Part shown: piece by piece, positions 7,973 to 15,712 of the stretch
Position numbering within the stretch: position 1 is the first letter of the stretch
Layout of the letters: each line of letters opens with the position of its first letter
Source: Bacillota bacterium
Lineage (GTDB): Bacteria > Bacillota > Negativicutes > Sporomusales > Sporomusaceae
Assembly (NCBI GenBank): GCA_023443285.1
Contig: JAEZVB010000087.1
Location: 1 to 38,532 of the forward strand
Direction: 5' to 3'
Length of the DNA stretch: 38,532 nt
Notes under the pieces: generated by a model
What the model saw: the letters and a program-made list of their open reading frames with translations, nothing else
Databases searched by the model: none
What the model was told of the DNA's origin: nothing
Translations under genes and position numbers: made by a program

Positions 7973-8554
7973 ATGATTAATCTAATTTGGCTGCTACTTA
8001 TGGCCGGTGGCATTATTTATGCCGGGTTGAATGGGCGTATTGAAGTAGTTACATCAAGTGCAATCAATGCAGCCAAAGACGCTGTGGAATTATCCATAAA
8101 CCTAATCGGCGTCATGTGTTTATGGTTGGGCATTATGAAAATAGCGGAGTCCTCAGGTTTAATCAAGCTGATTTCCTACCTTTTGCAGCCGCTCGTAGGC
8201 TTACTGTTTCCCAGTGTACCCAAAAACCATCCCGCCATGGGTTCCATCATTATGACAATCAGCGCAAACATGTTAGGCTTAGGTAATGCCGTAACACCAC
8301 TTGGAATTAAGGCTATGCAACAGTTACAAACTCTTAATCCCAAGAAAGAAACAGCTACTGCGGCTATGTGCACTTTATTAGCTCTTTGTACCACCGGCTT
8401 TACCCTTGTTCCGGCTACGATCATTGCCTTGCGTTCAGCAGCAGGTTCTGTCAATCCCACAGAGATTGTAGGCTCAACTCTTATTGTGAGTCTGCTTGCC
8501 ACTATTTTTGTACTTGGCATTGATCGACTATGCCAAGCCATATTTAAAAGGTAA
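7973..8554 (+). CDS. spmA: Spore maturation protein A
   Basis: A 193-residue polytopic membrane protein with a Gate (nucleoside-recognition) domain. The start MINLIWLLLMAGG matches the family and the length is as in Bacillus SpmA (about 196). An in-frame ATG at 7934 is rejected because it lies right after the terminator without a ribosome site. The ribosome site for 7973 is weak (GGGTGA). SpmA acts with SpmB in spore core dehydration in the forespore; the transported substrate is unknown. Just before the start there is a 10-base direct repeat (7947-7956 and 7965-7974). Confidence 0.93.
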   Translation: MINLIWLLLMAGGIIYAGLNGRIEVVTSSAINAAKDAVELSINLIGVMCLWLGIMKIAESSGLIKLISYLLQPLVGLLFPSVPKNHPAMGSIIMTISANMLGLGNAVTPLGIKAMQQLQTLNPKKETATAAMCTLLALCTTGFTLVPATIIALRSAAGSVNPTEIVGSTLIVSLLATIFVLGIDRLCQAIFKR

Positions 8555-8569
8555 GCGGAGGGGATTAGC

Positions 8570-9115
8570 GTGTTGCTGGAACTTTGTGAACAACTGTCAG
8601 TCTGGGTAATCCCTATTATACTGCTGATAATTCCGGTTATAGGCTATTTGCGCAAGGTAAAGGTGTATGAAGCCTTTGTAGAAGGCGCTGGCGAAGGCTT
8701 TCATACGGCTATTCGTATCTTGCCTTGTCTTGTTGCCATGCTGGTAGCTATCAGTATCTTCCGGGCGTCAGGTGCTATGGATGCCTGTGTCTTAATTATA
8801 TCTCCGGTACTAAACCTACTAGGTGTGCCCTCTGACTTAGTGCCGCTGGCAGTCATGCGACCGCTTTCAGGCAGCGGTTCCCTTGGGCTTGCGACAGAGC
8901 TTCTCAATACGTATGGGCCTGATTCCCTGGTCGGGCGAATAGCCTCAACGGTACTAGCCAGTACGGACACAACCTTTTATGTATTAACAGTATATTTTGG
9001 GGCGGTGGCGATTAGGAATCCCCGCTATGCACCCTTAGTGGGGTTGGCCGGTGATATCGCCAGTTTCCTAGCATCAGTTTATATCTGTCAATATCTATTC
9101 AGCAGCAACGGGTAA
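8570..9115 (+). CDS. spmB: Spore maturation protein B
   Basis: A 181-residue membrane protein of the same Gate-domain type as SpmA; the FVEGAGEGFHTAIRILPCLVAMLVAI segment and MRPLSGSGSLGL are family signatures. The start is GTG with GGAGGGG 6 bases upstream; a TTG one codon later is possible. The gap to spmA is 15 bases. The two form the SpmAB pair required for spore core dehydration and heat resistance in Bacillus. Confidence 0.94.
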   Translation: MLLELCEQLSVWVIPIILLIIPVIGYLRKVKVYEAFVEGAGEGFHTAIRILPCLVAMLVAISIFRASGAMDACVLIISPVLNLLGVPSDLVPLAVMRPLSGSGSLGLATELLNTYGPDSLVGRIASTVLASTDTTFYVLTVYFGAVAIRNPRYAPLVGLAGDIASFLASVYICQYLFSSNG

Positions 9116-9137
9116 CAAGCTTGTTACCTGTTTTTTT
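9107..9137 (+). terminator. Terminator overlapping the end of spmB
   Basis: An 18-base perfect palindrome at 9111-9128, extended by further pairs on both sides to 9107/9132, followed by seven T. It contains the spmB stop codon. Confidence 0.9.
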
Positions 9138-9198
9138 ATGCTTGATAGAATGTAGCCCTTTGGCTTGATATCTTCTGACATTTATCGCAATTCTAGGT

Positions 9199-9214
9199 CA
9201 AGCCGTGTTTTCTT
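9199..9214. repeat. Intergenic 16-base repeat, copy 2
   Basis: Identical to 5078-5093, in the gap between spmB and the FAD oxidoreductase. The remainder of 9138-9294 shows no gene and no convincing promoter. Confidence 0.45.
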
Positions 9215-9294
9215 AAGGTTGTATCTGTGGCACTTTCCTAACCACCGAATACACTATATTGTGATTTTTAAAGCAGAAAATGGAGGGAAAGTCC

Positions 9295-10575
9295 ATGATT
9301 AAAGTGGTAGTGGTGGGCGGTGGCTGGGCTGGTTGTGCCGCAGCGTTGGCAGCATCTAAAGCCGGAGCACAGGTAGTATTGCTTGAACGCACCGACTTAT
9401 TGCTGGGAACTGGTTTAGTTGGCGGCATATTTCGTAATAATGGTAGGTTTACAGCAGCCGAAGAAGCTATTGCGATGGGCGGCGGTGATTTATTTGTGGC
9501 CATGGATGCTAATACTAGGCACCGGGGCATACATTTTCCGGGGCACAGTCATGCCTCATTTTATGACGTAACTACCATGGAGCCCTTAGTAAAGAAGATT
9601 CTCCAAAACTATGGCATTGAGATCAAAACACGGGCACGGGTGTCTGGCGTCGTTAAGCATGGAAAGAAAATCCAACACCTATCTTTTGATAACGAAGAAA
9701 TTATTAACGGCGATGCCTTTGTTGATACAACAGGAACCACCGGGCCCATGGGCAATTGCCTTAAGTATGGAAATGGCTGCGCTATGTGTATTCTTCGCTG
9801 TCCGACTTTTGGACCGCGGGTGAGCCTTACTGCCAAAGCAGATGTTAAAGAAATAATGGGTAAAAAAGCAGATGGCTCCTATGGTGCCATGAGCGGCTCA
9901 TGTAAGATTAATAAGGATTCTCTTAGTTCTGAGCTAAAAACCCAGTTGGAAAAGGAGGGCATGGTAGTAATTCCTTTACCCGAGAACCTCAAAAAATCCG
10001 GTATGTTAGGAAAAAAAGCCTGCTCACAATATGCGATTGCCGACTATGCCGAGAACATTGTACTTATTGATACAGGTCATGCCAAGCTCATGACACCTTT
10101 CTTCCCGCTTGATATGTTAAGAACAATACCGGGGCTTGAACGCGCCCGCTATGAAGATCCGTACTCGGGTGGCGTAGGGAACTCCATCCGCTATCTCGGC
10201 ATTGCCCCCTGTGATAATTCACTTAAAGTAGAGTCAATCGATAATTTATTCTGTGCCGGTGAGAAATCCGGGATTTTAGTTGGGCATACGGAAGCGGTAG
10301 TAACAGGGCTGCTTGCCGGCCATAACGCGGTCCGCTATTGTCTCGATATGAGATATCTCGAATTACCGCCCGAATTGGCATCTGGTGATTTTATTCAATT
10401 TATCCATAAACAGGTGACAACCGAAGAGGGGATTAAGCTGCGCTATACCTTCTCAGGATCAATCTATTTCGAGCGCATGAAAGCATTAGGGCTCTATTCC
10501 GCCCAGCGCGGAGAAATAATTGAACGGATAAACAAGGCTGGCCTTACCGATATTTATAATACCTGTCTGGTATAA
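9295..10575 (+). CDS. FAD-dependent oxidoreductase with Cys cluster (FAD_oxidored type)
   Basis: A 426-residue soluble flavoprotein. The N-terminal Rossmann motif GGGWAG (residues 8-13) and the acidic residue Glu31 at the end of the second strand bind FAD. Near the C-terminus, NLFCAGEKSG followed by GHTEAVVTGLLAGHNAV resembles the second FAD-binding segment of GidA/TrmFO-like proteins. Four cysteines (155, 162, 165, 169; spacing C-x6-C-x2-C-x3-C, with CILRCP at the end) could bind an iron-sulfur cluster. The start at 9295 is preferred over 9280 since GGAGGG lies between them. It is followed after 15 bases by a PyrK-like reductase, suggesting an electron-transfer pair. The substrate is unknown. 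Confidence 0.85.
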   Translation: MIKVVVVGGGWAGCAAALAASKAGAQVVLLERTDLLLGTGLVGGIFRNNGRFTAAEEAIAMGGGDLFVAMDANTRHRGIHFPGHSHASFYDVTTMEPLVKKILQNYGIEIKTRARVSGVVKHGKKIQHLSFDNEEIINGDAFVDTTGTTGPMGNCLKYGNGCAMCILRCPTFGPRVSLTAKADVKEIMGKKADGSYGAMSGSCKINKDSLSSELKTQLEKEGMVVIPLPENLKKSGMLGKKACSQYAIADYAENIVLIDTGHAKLMTPFFPLDMLRTIPGLERARYEDPYSGGVGNSIRYLGIAPCDNSLKVESIDNLFCAGEKSGILVGHTEAVVTGLLAGHNAVRYCLDMRYLELPPELASGDFIQFIHKQVTTEEGIKLRYTFSGSIYFERMKALGLYSAQRGEIIERINKAGLTDIYNTCLV

Positions 10576-10590
10576 TAAGGAGGGATGGAT

Positions 10591-11574
10591 ATGCTGAAAA
10601 AAATGCCTGCAAGATGTATTGATATCAATTCACCGTATTGTCCCTGCCTACTAGCAGAAACCAATCACTGCACATTTTGTAGTCATCTGAAAGGCGAAGC
10701 AACTTGTGACTGTAACTGGAGCGGTGTGTGCATACTATATGAAAAACAGTGGCAACTGAAAAAAAATAAATGGTCCAGTGACGTGGATGCACCTGTACGT
10801 CTGGAAGCAGAAACAAAGTTTATCGTAAAACAAAAAATCTCTGAGCATACATACGAATTAGCAATAGAAGTTACTCCAGAACTAGCCCAGTCGGTTGCTA
10901 AGTGTGGCTCTTTTGTCTTTTTACGCAGACCAACAGACCAACAGTTCTATCACTTTCCTGTCGGTGTTATGAAGGTAATCGGCAGCATTATTCACGTAGT
11001 TATTGAAACAATTGGACCCAAATCTGCCCGCCTGTTAGCTGATAACAACAACCAGGTTTTAGTGCGCGGTCCATATTATAATGGTATTTTTGGTCAACCA
11101 TGGATTGACAATATAGATAATGGTAAAATATTATTAATAGTTGGAGGCATTGGCCAATCGCCGGCGGTATCGATCGCCCGGCAACTGGTGCAGAAGAATA
11201 CAAACATTAAGGTAATTGCCGCCCCGGGAAAAATTGGTCAAGTATTTATTGCCGGCGAACTTGCCGAGCTTGGTATCGAGGTGCAGAAAGTAGCCTCGAT
11301 GCGTCAAATGGGAATGCGTTTCCTGTCTCAGTGTCTAGCAGATGACCAAAACTGCCCAGAACTAATTGTCAGCGCCGGCCCTGACAACCAGCACTATGGA
11401 GTTATAGCTGCTATGCACGATGCCGGAGTCAGTCTGCCGATGGCCGCAACCAATAACACTACGATGTGCTGTGGTGAAGGCATCTGCGGCAGTTGCCAGC
11501 GGGTAACAAAGGACAATAAACGCATACGTACCTGTAAAGTCCAAACTGATTTTAGCCAATTCATACAAGAGTAA
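10591..11574 (+). CDS. PyrK/FNR-like flavin and iron-sulfur reductase with Cys-rich N-terminus
   Basis: A 327-residue cytosolic protein. The middle is a ferredoxin-reductase fold: a flavin-binding barrel (about 60-165) with RGPYYNGIFG and an NAD(P)-binding part with VGGIGQSPAVSIA. The C-terminus carries Cys294, 299, 302 and 315 in the C-x4-C-x2-C-x12-C pattern of the [2Fe-2S] site of dihydroorotate dehydrogenase subunit PyrK. Unlike PyrK it starts with about 50 residues containing eight cysteines (9, 17, 19, 27, 30, 39, 41, 47). There is no pyrD nearby; the partner is probably the FAD oxidoreductase just upstream. The start at 10591 has GGAGGG 6 bases before it; the ATG at 10585 touches that site and is rejected. 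Confidence 0.87.
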   Translation: MLKKMPARCIDINSPYCPCLLAETNHCTFCSHLKGEATCDCNWSGVCILYEKQWQLKKNKWSSDVDAPVRLEAETKFIVKQKISEHTYELAIEVTPELAQSVAKCGSFVFLRRPTDQQFYHFPVGVMKVIGSIIHVVIETIGPKSARLLADNNNQVLVRGPYYNGIFGQPWIDNIDNGKILLIVGGIGQSPAVSIARQLVQKNTNIKVIAAPGKIGQVFIAGELAELGIEVQKVASMRQMGMRFLSQCLADDQNCPELIVSAGPDNQHYGVIAAMHDAGVSLPMAATNNTTMCCGEGICGSCQRVTKDNKRIRTCKVQTDFSQFIQE

Positions 11575-11605
11575 AATATATTTTGAAAGTAGGAGTCGAA
11601 TTTCA

Positions 11606-12340
11606 ATGTTAGAACGTTTGCAAAAAATCATTGCGCAAGCCGGAATTGCCTCGCGGCGGGATGCTGAAGAACTCATTAAAACCGGCCGGGTAACAGTTAA
11701 CGGCAAAGTAGTAACTGAACTAGGTACCAAGGTTGAGCCTAAACGCGATCGTGTGGCTGTTGATAACAAACTCATAAAAGCTGAAAAATATCTTTATATC
11801 TTACTTAATAAACCCAAAGGGGTAATAACGGCCTTAGAAGATCCACAGGGGCGCAAAACCGTTGCTGATCTTGTGGCCGATATTCCCGAGCGTATCTATC
11901 CGGTGGGGCGGCTGGATTATAATACCGAGGGCTTACTGATTATGACTAATGATGGTGATTTAACTAATTCATTAACCCATCCCAGTCATGAAATTGCCAA
12001 AACATATTTAGCGAAAGTCCACGGCTATCCTCGCGAGGAAAAGCTCGACAAGTTGCGGGTAGGTATCAAATTGGAAGATGGTGTTACTGCCCCGGCGAAA
12101 ATCCATGTTGTGGACGTTGACCAGGAAAAAGAATTAACTACCCTGGAAATAGTAATATATGAAGGAAAAAACCGGCAAATACGCCGAATGTGTGAAACCA
12201 TTGGCCATCCTGTAAAAACTCTCAAACGGATTAAAATTTCCTTCTTAACGTTAGAAGGGCTTCGCCGCGGGCAGTACCGCCATCTGCTTGCAGGCGAAGT
12301 AGAAGAATTAAAAAATGTGTGCAATAAACGCAAAAGCTAA
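11606..12340 (+). CDS. rluB: 23S rRNA pseudouridine synthase RluB family
   Basis: A 244-residue RsuA/RluB/RluE-type enzyme that isomerises a uridine in ribosomal RNA. An S4 RNA-binding domain occupies residues 1-60 (QAGIASRRDAEELI) and the catalytic domain has GRLDYNTEGLL with the catalytic Asp104, and KNRQIRRM later. The RluB assignment (23S U2605) rather than RsuA follows from overall similarity and from this location near scpB/spmAB in spore formers. TAGGAG sits about 11 bases before the ATG. A terminator follows. Confidence 0.93.
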   Translation: MLERLQKIIAQAGIASRRDAEELIKTGRVTVNGKVVTELGTKVEPKRDRVAVDNKLIKAEKYLYILLNKPKGVITALEDPQGRKTVADLVADIPERIYPVGRLDYNTEGLLIMTNDGDLTNSLTHPSHEIAKTYLAKVHGYPREEKLDKLRVGIKLEDGVTAPAKIHVVDVDQEKELTTLEIVIYEGKNRQIRRMCETIGHPVKTLKRIKISFLTLEGLRRGQYRHLLAGEVEELKNVCNKRKS

Positions 12341-12347
12341 TTTTTTT

Positions 12348-12375
12348 ACCCTTATTTCGGAAATAAGGGTTTTTT
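12348..12375 (+). terminator. Terminator after rluB
   Basis: A 10-bp perfect stem (12348-12357 with 12361-12370), CGG loop, T tail. Confidence 0.9.
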
Positions 12376-12419
12376 GCTAAATACAATCCAACTGTACTTG
12401 GAAAAAGCGAGTGTGAATT

Positions 12420-13658
12420 ATGAAGCATGTTATTATTATTGGCGGCGGGGCCGCCGGTCTTATGGCCGCAGTCAGCGCGGCGCAGCATGGAGCCAGAGTA
12501 ACCATTTTAGAAAAAATGAAAGATATCGGTCGTAAAATCCTCATTACCGGGAAAGGACGCTGCAATATTACTAACAGCTGTGATATTCCTGAGCTAGTAA
12601 AAAATATGACTGGCAATGGTTCTTTTTTATACAGTGCCTTTCATGCCTTTAGCAACCAGGACATCATTGACTTTCTCAATCAAGCCGGCTTGCCCACCAA
12701 GGTAGAGCGGGGCGGAAGGGTTTTTCCCGTCAGTGACCAAGCCAAAGATGTTGTTAAGACATTTGCCAGAGAATTAGCCAAACTTAATGTTACTATCAAA
12801 GTCAGCCAAACCGTAAAAAAACTGATCATCAAGAACGGGCAGACTGTCGGTGTTGCAACTATGGATGGAGACTACCAGGGAGATGCCGTCATTGTCGCAA
12901 CAGGTGGCGCGTCCTATCCAGGTACTGGTTCTTCCGGCGACGGCTACCGCTTTGCCCAGGCTGTCGGCCATACTATCATTCCGCTCAAGCCTTCCTTAGT
13001 ACCGCTGGAAGTCGAAGAGGAGTGGATAACCGACCTACAGGGACTATCACTCAAAAATGTTACGGCAACCGTTATCTGTGATGGCAAAAAAGCCGCCGAT
13101 GAATTTGGCGAAATGCTTTTTACCCACTATGGCTTGTCCGGGCCGATTATTCTGTCCCTTAGCAAAAAGGTTGCTGAGCTATTTGCAACTAAGCCGGGCA
13201 AAGAAGTAACTGTAGAAATCAACCTTAAACCAGCACTGAGTATCGAAGTGTTGGACAAGCGTTTACAGCGCGACTTTGCTAAATTTTCCAGAAAACAACT
13301 AAAGAATTCTTTGAATGAACTGCTGCCAAGCAAACTAATCCCGGTTGTCATTGATTTGTCGTTTATTGACCCTGATAAATTTGTCCACCAAATTACCAAA
13401 GAAGAACGTGCCCGTCTACTGGATGTTTTGCAGCATGTAACCTTTACCATTTCAAAAACCAGGTCGGTGACCGAAGCCATAGTAACCGCAGGTGGTGTCA
13501 GCACCAAAGAAATTGATGCCCGTACTATGGAATCCAAATTAATCCAATCTCTTTTTTTCGCGGGAGAAGTCATTGATATCGACGGTTATACCGGTGGTTT
13601 TAATCTACAAGCAGCCTTTTCTACCGGTTATGTTGCCGGCAAACAGGCCGCAAATTAA
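12420..13658 (+). CDS. NAD(P)/FAD-dependent oxidoreductase, HI0933/YhiN (BaiN) family
   Basis: A 412-residue flavoprotein. GGGAAGLMAA near the N-terminus binds the FAD ADP moiety; ILEKMKDIGRKILITGKGRCNITN is the family signature, and the C-terminal GEVIDIDGYTGGFNLQAAFSTG closes the FAD site. An inserted domain lies between residues about 190 and 330. A clostridial relative (BaiN) acts in bile-acid dehydroxylation, but most members have no known substrate, so no symbol is given. The ribosome site is weak. The downstream gene starts 33 bases later on the same strand. Confidence 0.9.
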   Translation: MKHVIIIGGGAAGLMAAVSAAQHGARVTILEKMKDIGRKILITGKGRCNITNSCDIPELVKNMTGNGSFLYSAFHAFSNQDIIDFLNQAGLPTKVERGGRVFPVSDQAKDVVKTFARELAKLNVTIKVSQTVKKLIIKNGQTVGVATMDGDYQGDAVIVATGGASYPGTGSSGDGYRFAQAVGHTIIPLKPSLVPLEVEEEWITDLQGLSLKNVTATVICDGKKAADEFGEMLFTHYGLSGPIILSLSKKVAELFATKPGKEVTVEINLKPALSIEVLDKRLQRDFAKFSRKQLKNSLNELLPSKLIPVVIDLSFIDPDKFVHQITKEERARLLDVLQHVTFTISKTRSVTEAIVTAGGVSTKEIDARTMESKLIQSLFFAGEVIDIDGYTGGFNLQAAFSTGYVAGKQAAN

Positions 13659-13690
13659 TACCTGCATTACACTCGCTAGGGGGAAGTTGT

Positions 13691-14248
13691 ATGGAGAACA
13701 GAAATAACAGGTTCCGCCGCAAATTCTTTTTTACTATTGATCGCCTGCTTATACGCTTGGCGACAATTGCCATTATCCTGTTATTAGTTACTCAAGCGCT
13801 CCTTTTGCATGAGGAAACTCGGAAATACTTATCCCTAGCCGATAAATTGGAGGGAGAACAACTCTCTGCCCCCACCGCCATGTACGCTGCCGATACTTCC
13901 TTAAATGAGCCTAATGCGGCTATAACCATGGTCAACAAGGTTCTTGCCAAATCCATACGTTCATTACGATCCGGGAAAACTATTACCATACGAATGATTA
14001 GCCCATCAGCAAGTAGTAACGCCTTGCTGACAATTAACGGCGAGGTTGCAGGCAACTTTGCTACAGAGAAAATTGATATCACCGTATATGATGGCGATTA
14101 TCTTGAAATTGATGTTACCAAGCTTATGCAGCCTGCACAATTTATTATTGATACCCATAAAAAGGATCTGGTTACTCCTGTAGACGGCATCCTGCTCGAA
14201 AGCAAAGGTAATATCATAACAATTGGCAAGGTCATCTTTAAACGCTAA
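13691..14248 (+). CDS. Unknown protein with one N-terminal membrane segment
   Basis: A 185-residue protein with a very basic start (RNNRFRRKFF), one membrane segment at about residues 22-42, and an extracytoplasmic beta-rich body. The C-terminal half has alternating hydrophobic strands (ITVYDGDYLEIDVTKLM, GNIITIGKVIFKR). AGGGGGAAG lies about 8 bases before the ATG. It sits between the YhiN flavoprotein and aroA. I do not recognise a family; no catalytic motif is seen. Confidence 0.75.
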   Translation: MENRNNRFRRKFFFTIDRLLIRLATIAIILLLVTQALLLHEETRKYLSLADKLEGEQLSAPTAMYAADTSLNEPNAAITMVNKVLAKSIRSLRSGKTITIRMISPSASSNALLTINGEVAGNFATEKIDITVYDGDYLEIDVTKLMQPAQFIIDTHKKDLVTPVDGILLESKGNIITIGKVIFKR

Positions 14249-14314
14249 ATTCCTTGACCACAACAAAGCTAGAGATATACAAAAACTTGCAAATAGTCGT
14301 TTAACAATAAAGGA

Positions 14315-14371
14315 GATTTTTGTTAGGCAGGGAATTATAATTAATTTAAGCGGTCATTGCACTAACAAAAA
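14315..14371 (+). promoter_or_regulatory. Long-range hairpin in the aroA leader
   Basis: An 11-base perfect inverted repeat (14315-14325 and 14361-14371) flanks a 35-base AT-rich loop that contains a TATAAT-like sequence. It lies 23 bases before aroA. It could be a leader structure or an operator; no known riboswitch was recognised in 14249-14394. Confidence 0.3.
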
Positions 14372-14394
14372 TTTAATAACAAAGAGGGGAAATT

Positions 14395-15693
14395 ATGGAT
14401 CTAATCATTCAAATACAAAAAGCCCGCCAGTTAACAGGCTCGATTTCTATTCCCGGTGACAAATCAATATCGCATCGCAGCATCATGCTGGCCGGGCTTA
14501 GCGATACACCGGTCACAGTAACAAACTTTTTACATGCTGCCGACTGCTGGTCAACAATTACCTGCATGCGGGCGTTAGGAGTAGCTGTAGAACAAGCTAA
14601 GGACGGGGTACTTACTGTCAAAGGCAATGGTTTCTATGGGTTAAGCGAGCCTGGCGATGTACTTGACGCCGGCAATTCTGGCACTGCTATTAGATTACTA
14701 ACAGGATTACTTGGCGCACAACCGTTCTTCAGCGTGCTGACAGGTGATGCTTCCATAAGAAAACGCCCGATGGGCAGAGTAATAACCCCGCTAACACAAA
14801 TGGGCATAAAAATTGCCGGACGTGGCCAATCGCGCTATGCACCACTTGCTATCAGTAAGGCTGAAAAGGTAAGTGGCATTACTTATGATATGCCTGTTGC
14901 CAGCGCTCAAGTAAAGTCGGCCATATTGCTGGCAGCACTTTATGCTGATTCCCCGACAACCATCACAGAACCCATTCCCTCACGTGATCATACCGAGCGC
15001 ATGTTTGAAACCTTTGGCATCCCGTTGAAAAAATTGGGGAACACCATTATCCTTGAACCAGTGCAACAAATTACTGCACCATCACAAATTGATGTGCCTG
15101 GTGATATTAGTTCTGCAGCCTTTTGGTTAGTAGCTGCTTCGATAATTCCCAATAGCCAGTTAGAACTAATTAATGTTGGTATCAACCCGACACGTACGGG
15201 TATTCTTGATGTCTTACAGCAAATGGGCGCAGACATAACCATAACCAATAAGCGGTGGAGCGGTAAAGAGCCAGTGGCTGATATAGTCGTTCGTTCTGCT
15301 AATTTAAGAGGGGTTACCATCGAAGCCGATATTATACCTCGTCTTGTTGACGAAATTCCCGCACTTGCCGTAGCTGCCTTATTTGCGCAAGGACAAACGG
15401 TGATTACTGGCGCGGAAGAACTCCGCGTAAAAGAAACCGACCGCTTGCAGGCAATTGCACTGGAGCTTGGGAAAATGGGAGCCATAATTACTGAAAACCC
15501 TGATGGTCTGGTTATCAACGGCCCACAAAAACTAAACACTGCCCTTTGTGATTCCCACCATGACCATCGCATGGCCATGTCGCTGGCGATTGCCGGTCTG
15601 GCGGCTAATGGTGTTGATATTAAAGGCTCTGACTGTGTAAAAATTTCTTATCCTGACTTTTTTTCTGTAATCAATAAATTAAGACAGGATTAA
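14395..15693 (+). CDS. aroA: 3-phosphoshikimate 1-carboxyvinyltransferase (EPSP synthase)
   Basis: A 432-residue enzyme that joins phosphoenolpyruvate to shikimate-3-phosphate in aromatic amino acid synthesis. Substrate-binding motifs are PGDKSISHR (Lys23, Ser24, Arg28), LDAGNSGTAIRLLTG and, later, LRVKETDRLQA with the DHRMAMSLAIAG end. Length is typical. AGAGGGGAAATT precedes the ATG. cmk begins 20 bases downstream, so an aroA-cmk-plsC operon is likely. No other aro genes are in the window. Confidence 0.96.
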   Translation: MDLIIQIQKARQLTGSISIPGDKSISHRSIMLAGLSDTPVTVTNFLHAADCWSTITCMRALGVAVEQAKDGVLTVKGNGFYGLSEPGDVLDAGNSGTAIRLLTGLLGAQPFFSVLTGDASIRKRPMGRVITPLTQMGIKIAGRGQSRYAPLAISKAEKVSGITYDMPVASAQVKSAILLAALYADSPTTITEPIPSRDHTERMFETFGIPLKKLGNTIILEPVQQITAPSQIDVPGDISSAAFWLVAASIIPNSQLELINVGINPTRTGILDVLQQMGADITITNKRWSGKEPVADIVVRSANLRGVTIEADIIPRLVDEIPALAVAALFAQGQTVITGAEELRVKETDRLQAIALELGKMGAIITENPDGLVINGPQKLNTALCDSHHDHRMAMSLAIAGLAANGVDIKGSDCVKISYPDFFSVINKLRQD

Positions 15694-15712
15694 CCCAGGA
15701 GGCACACATACT

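Noticed and set aside
14988..15578. 196-codon minus-strand frame inside aroA
   Set aside because: It is the antisense shadow of a clear aroA gene; serine- and isoleucine-rich low-quality protein.
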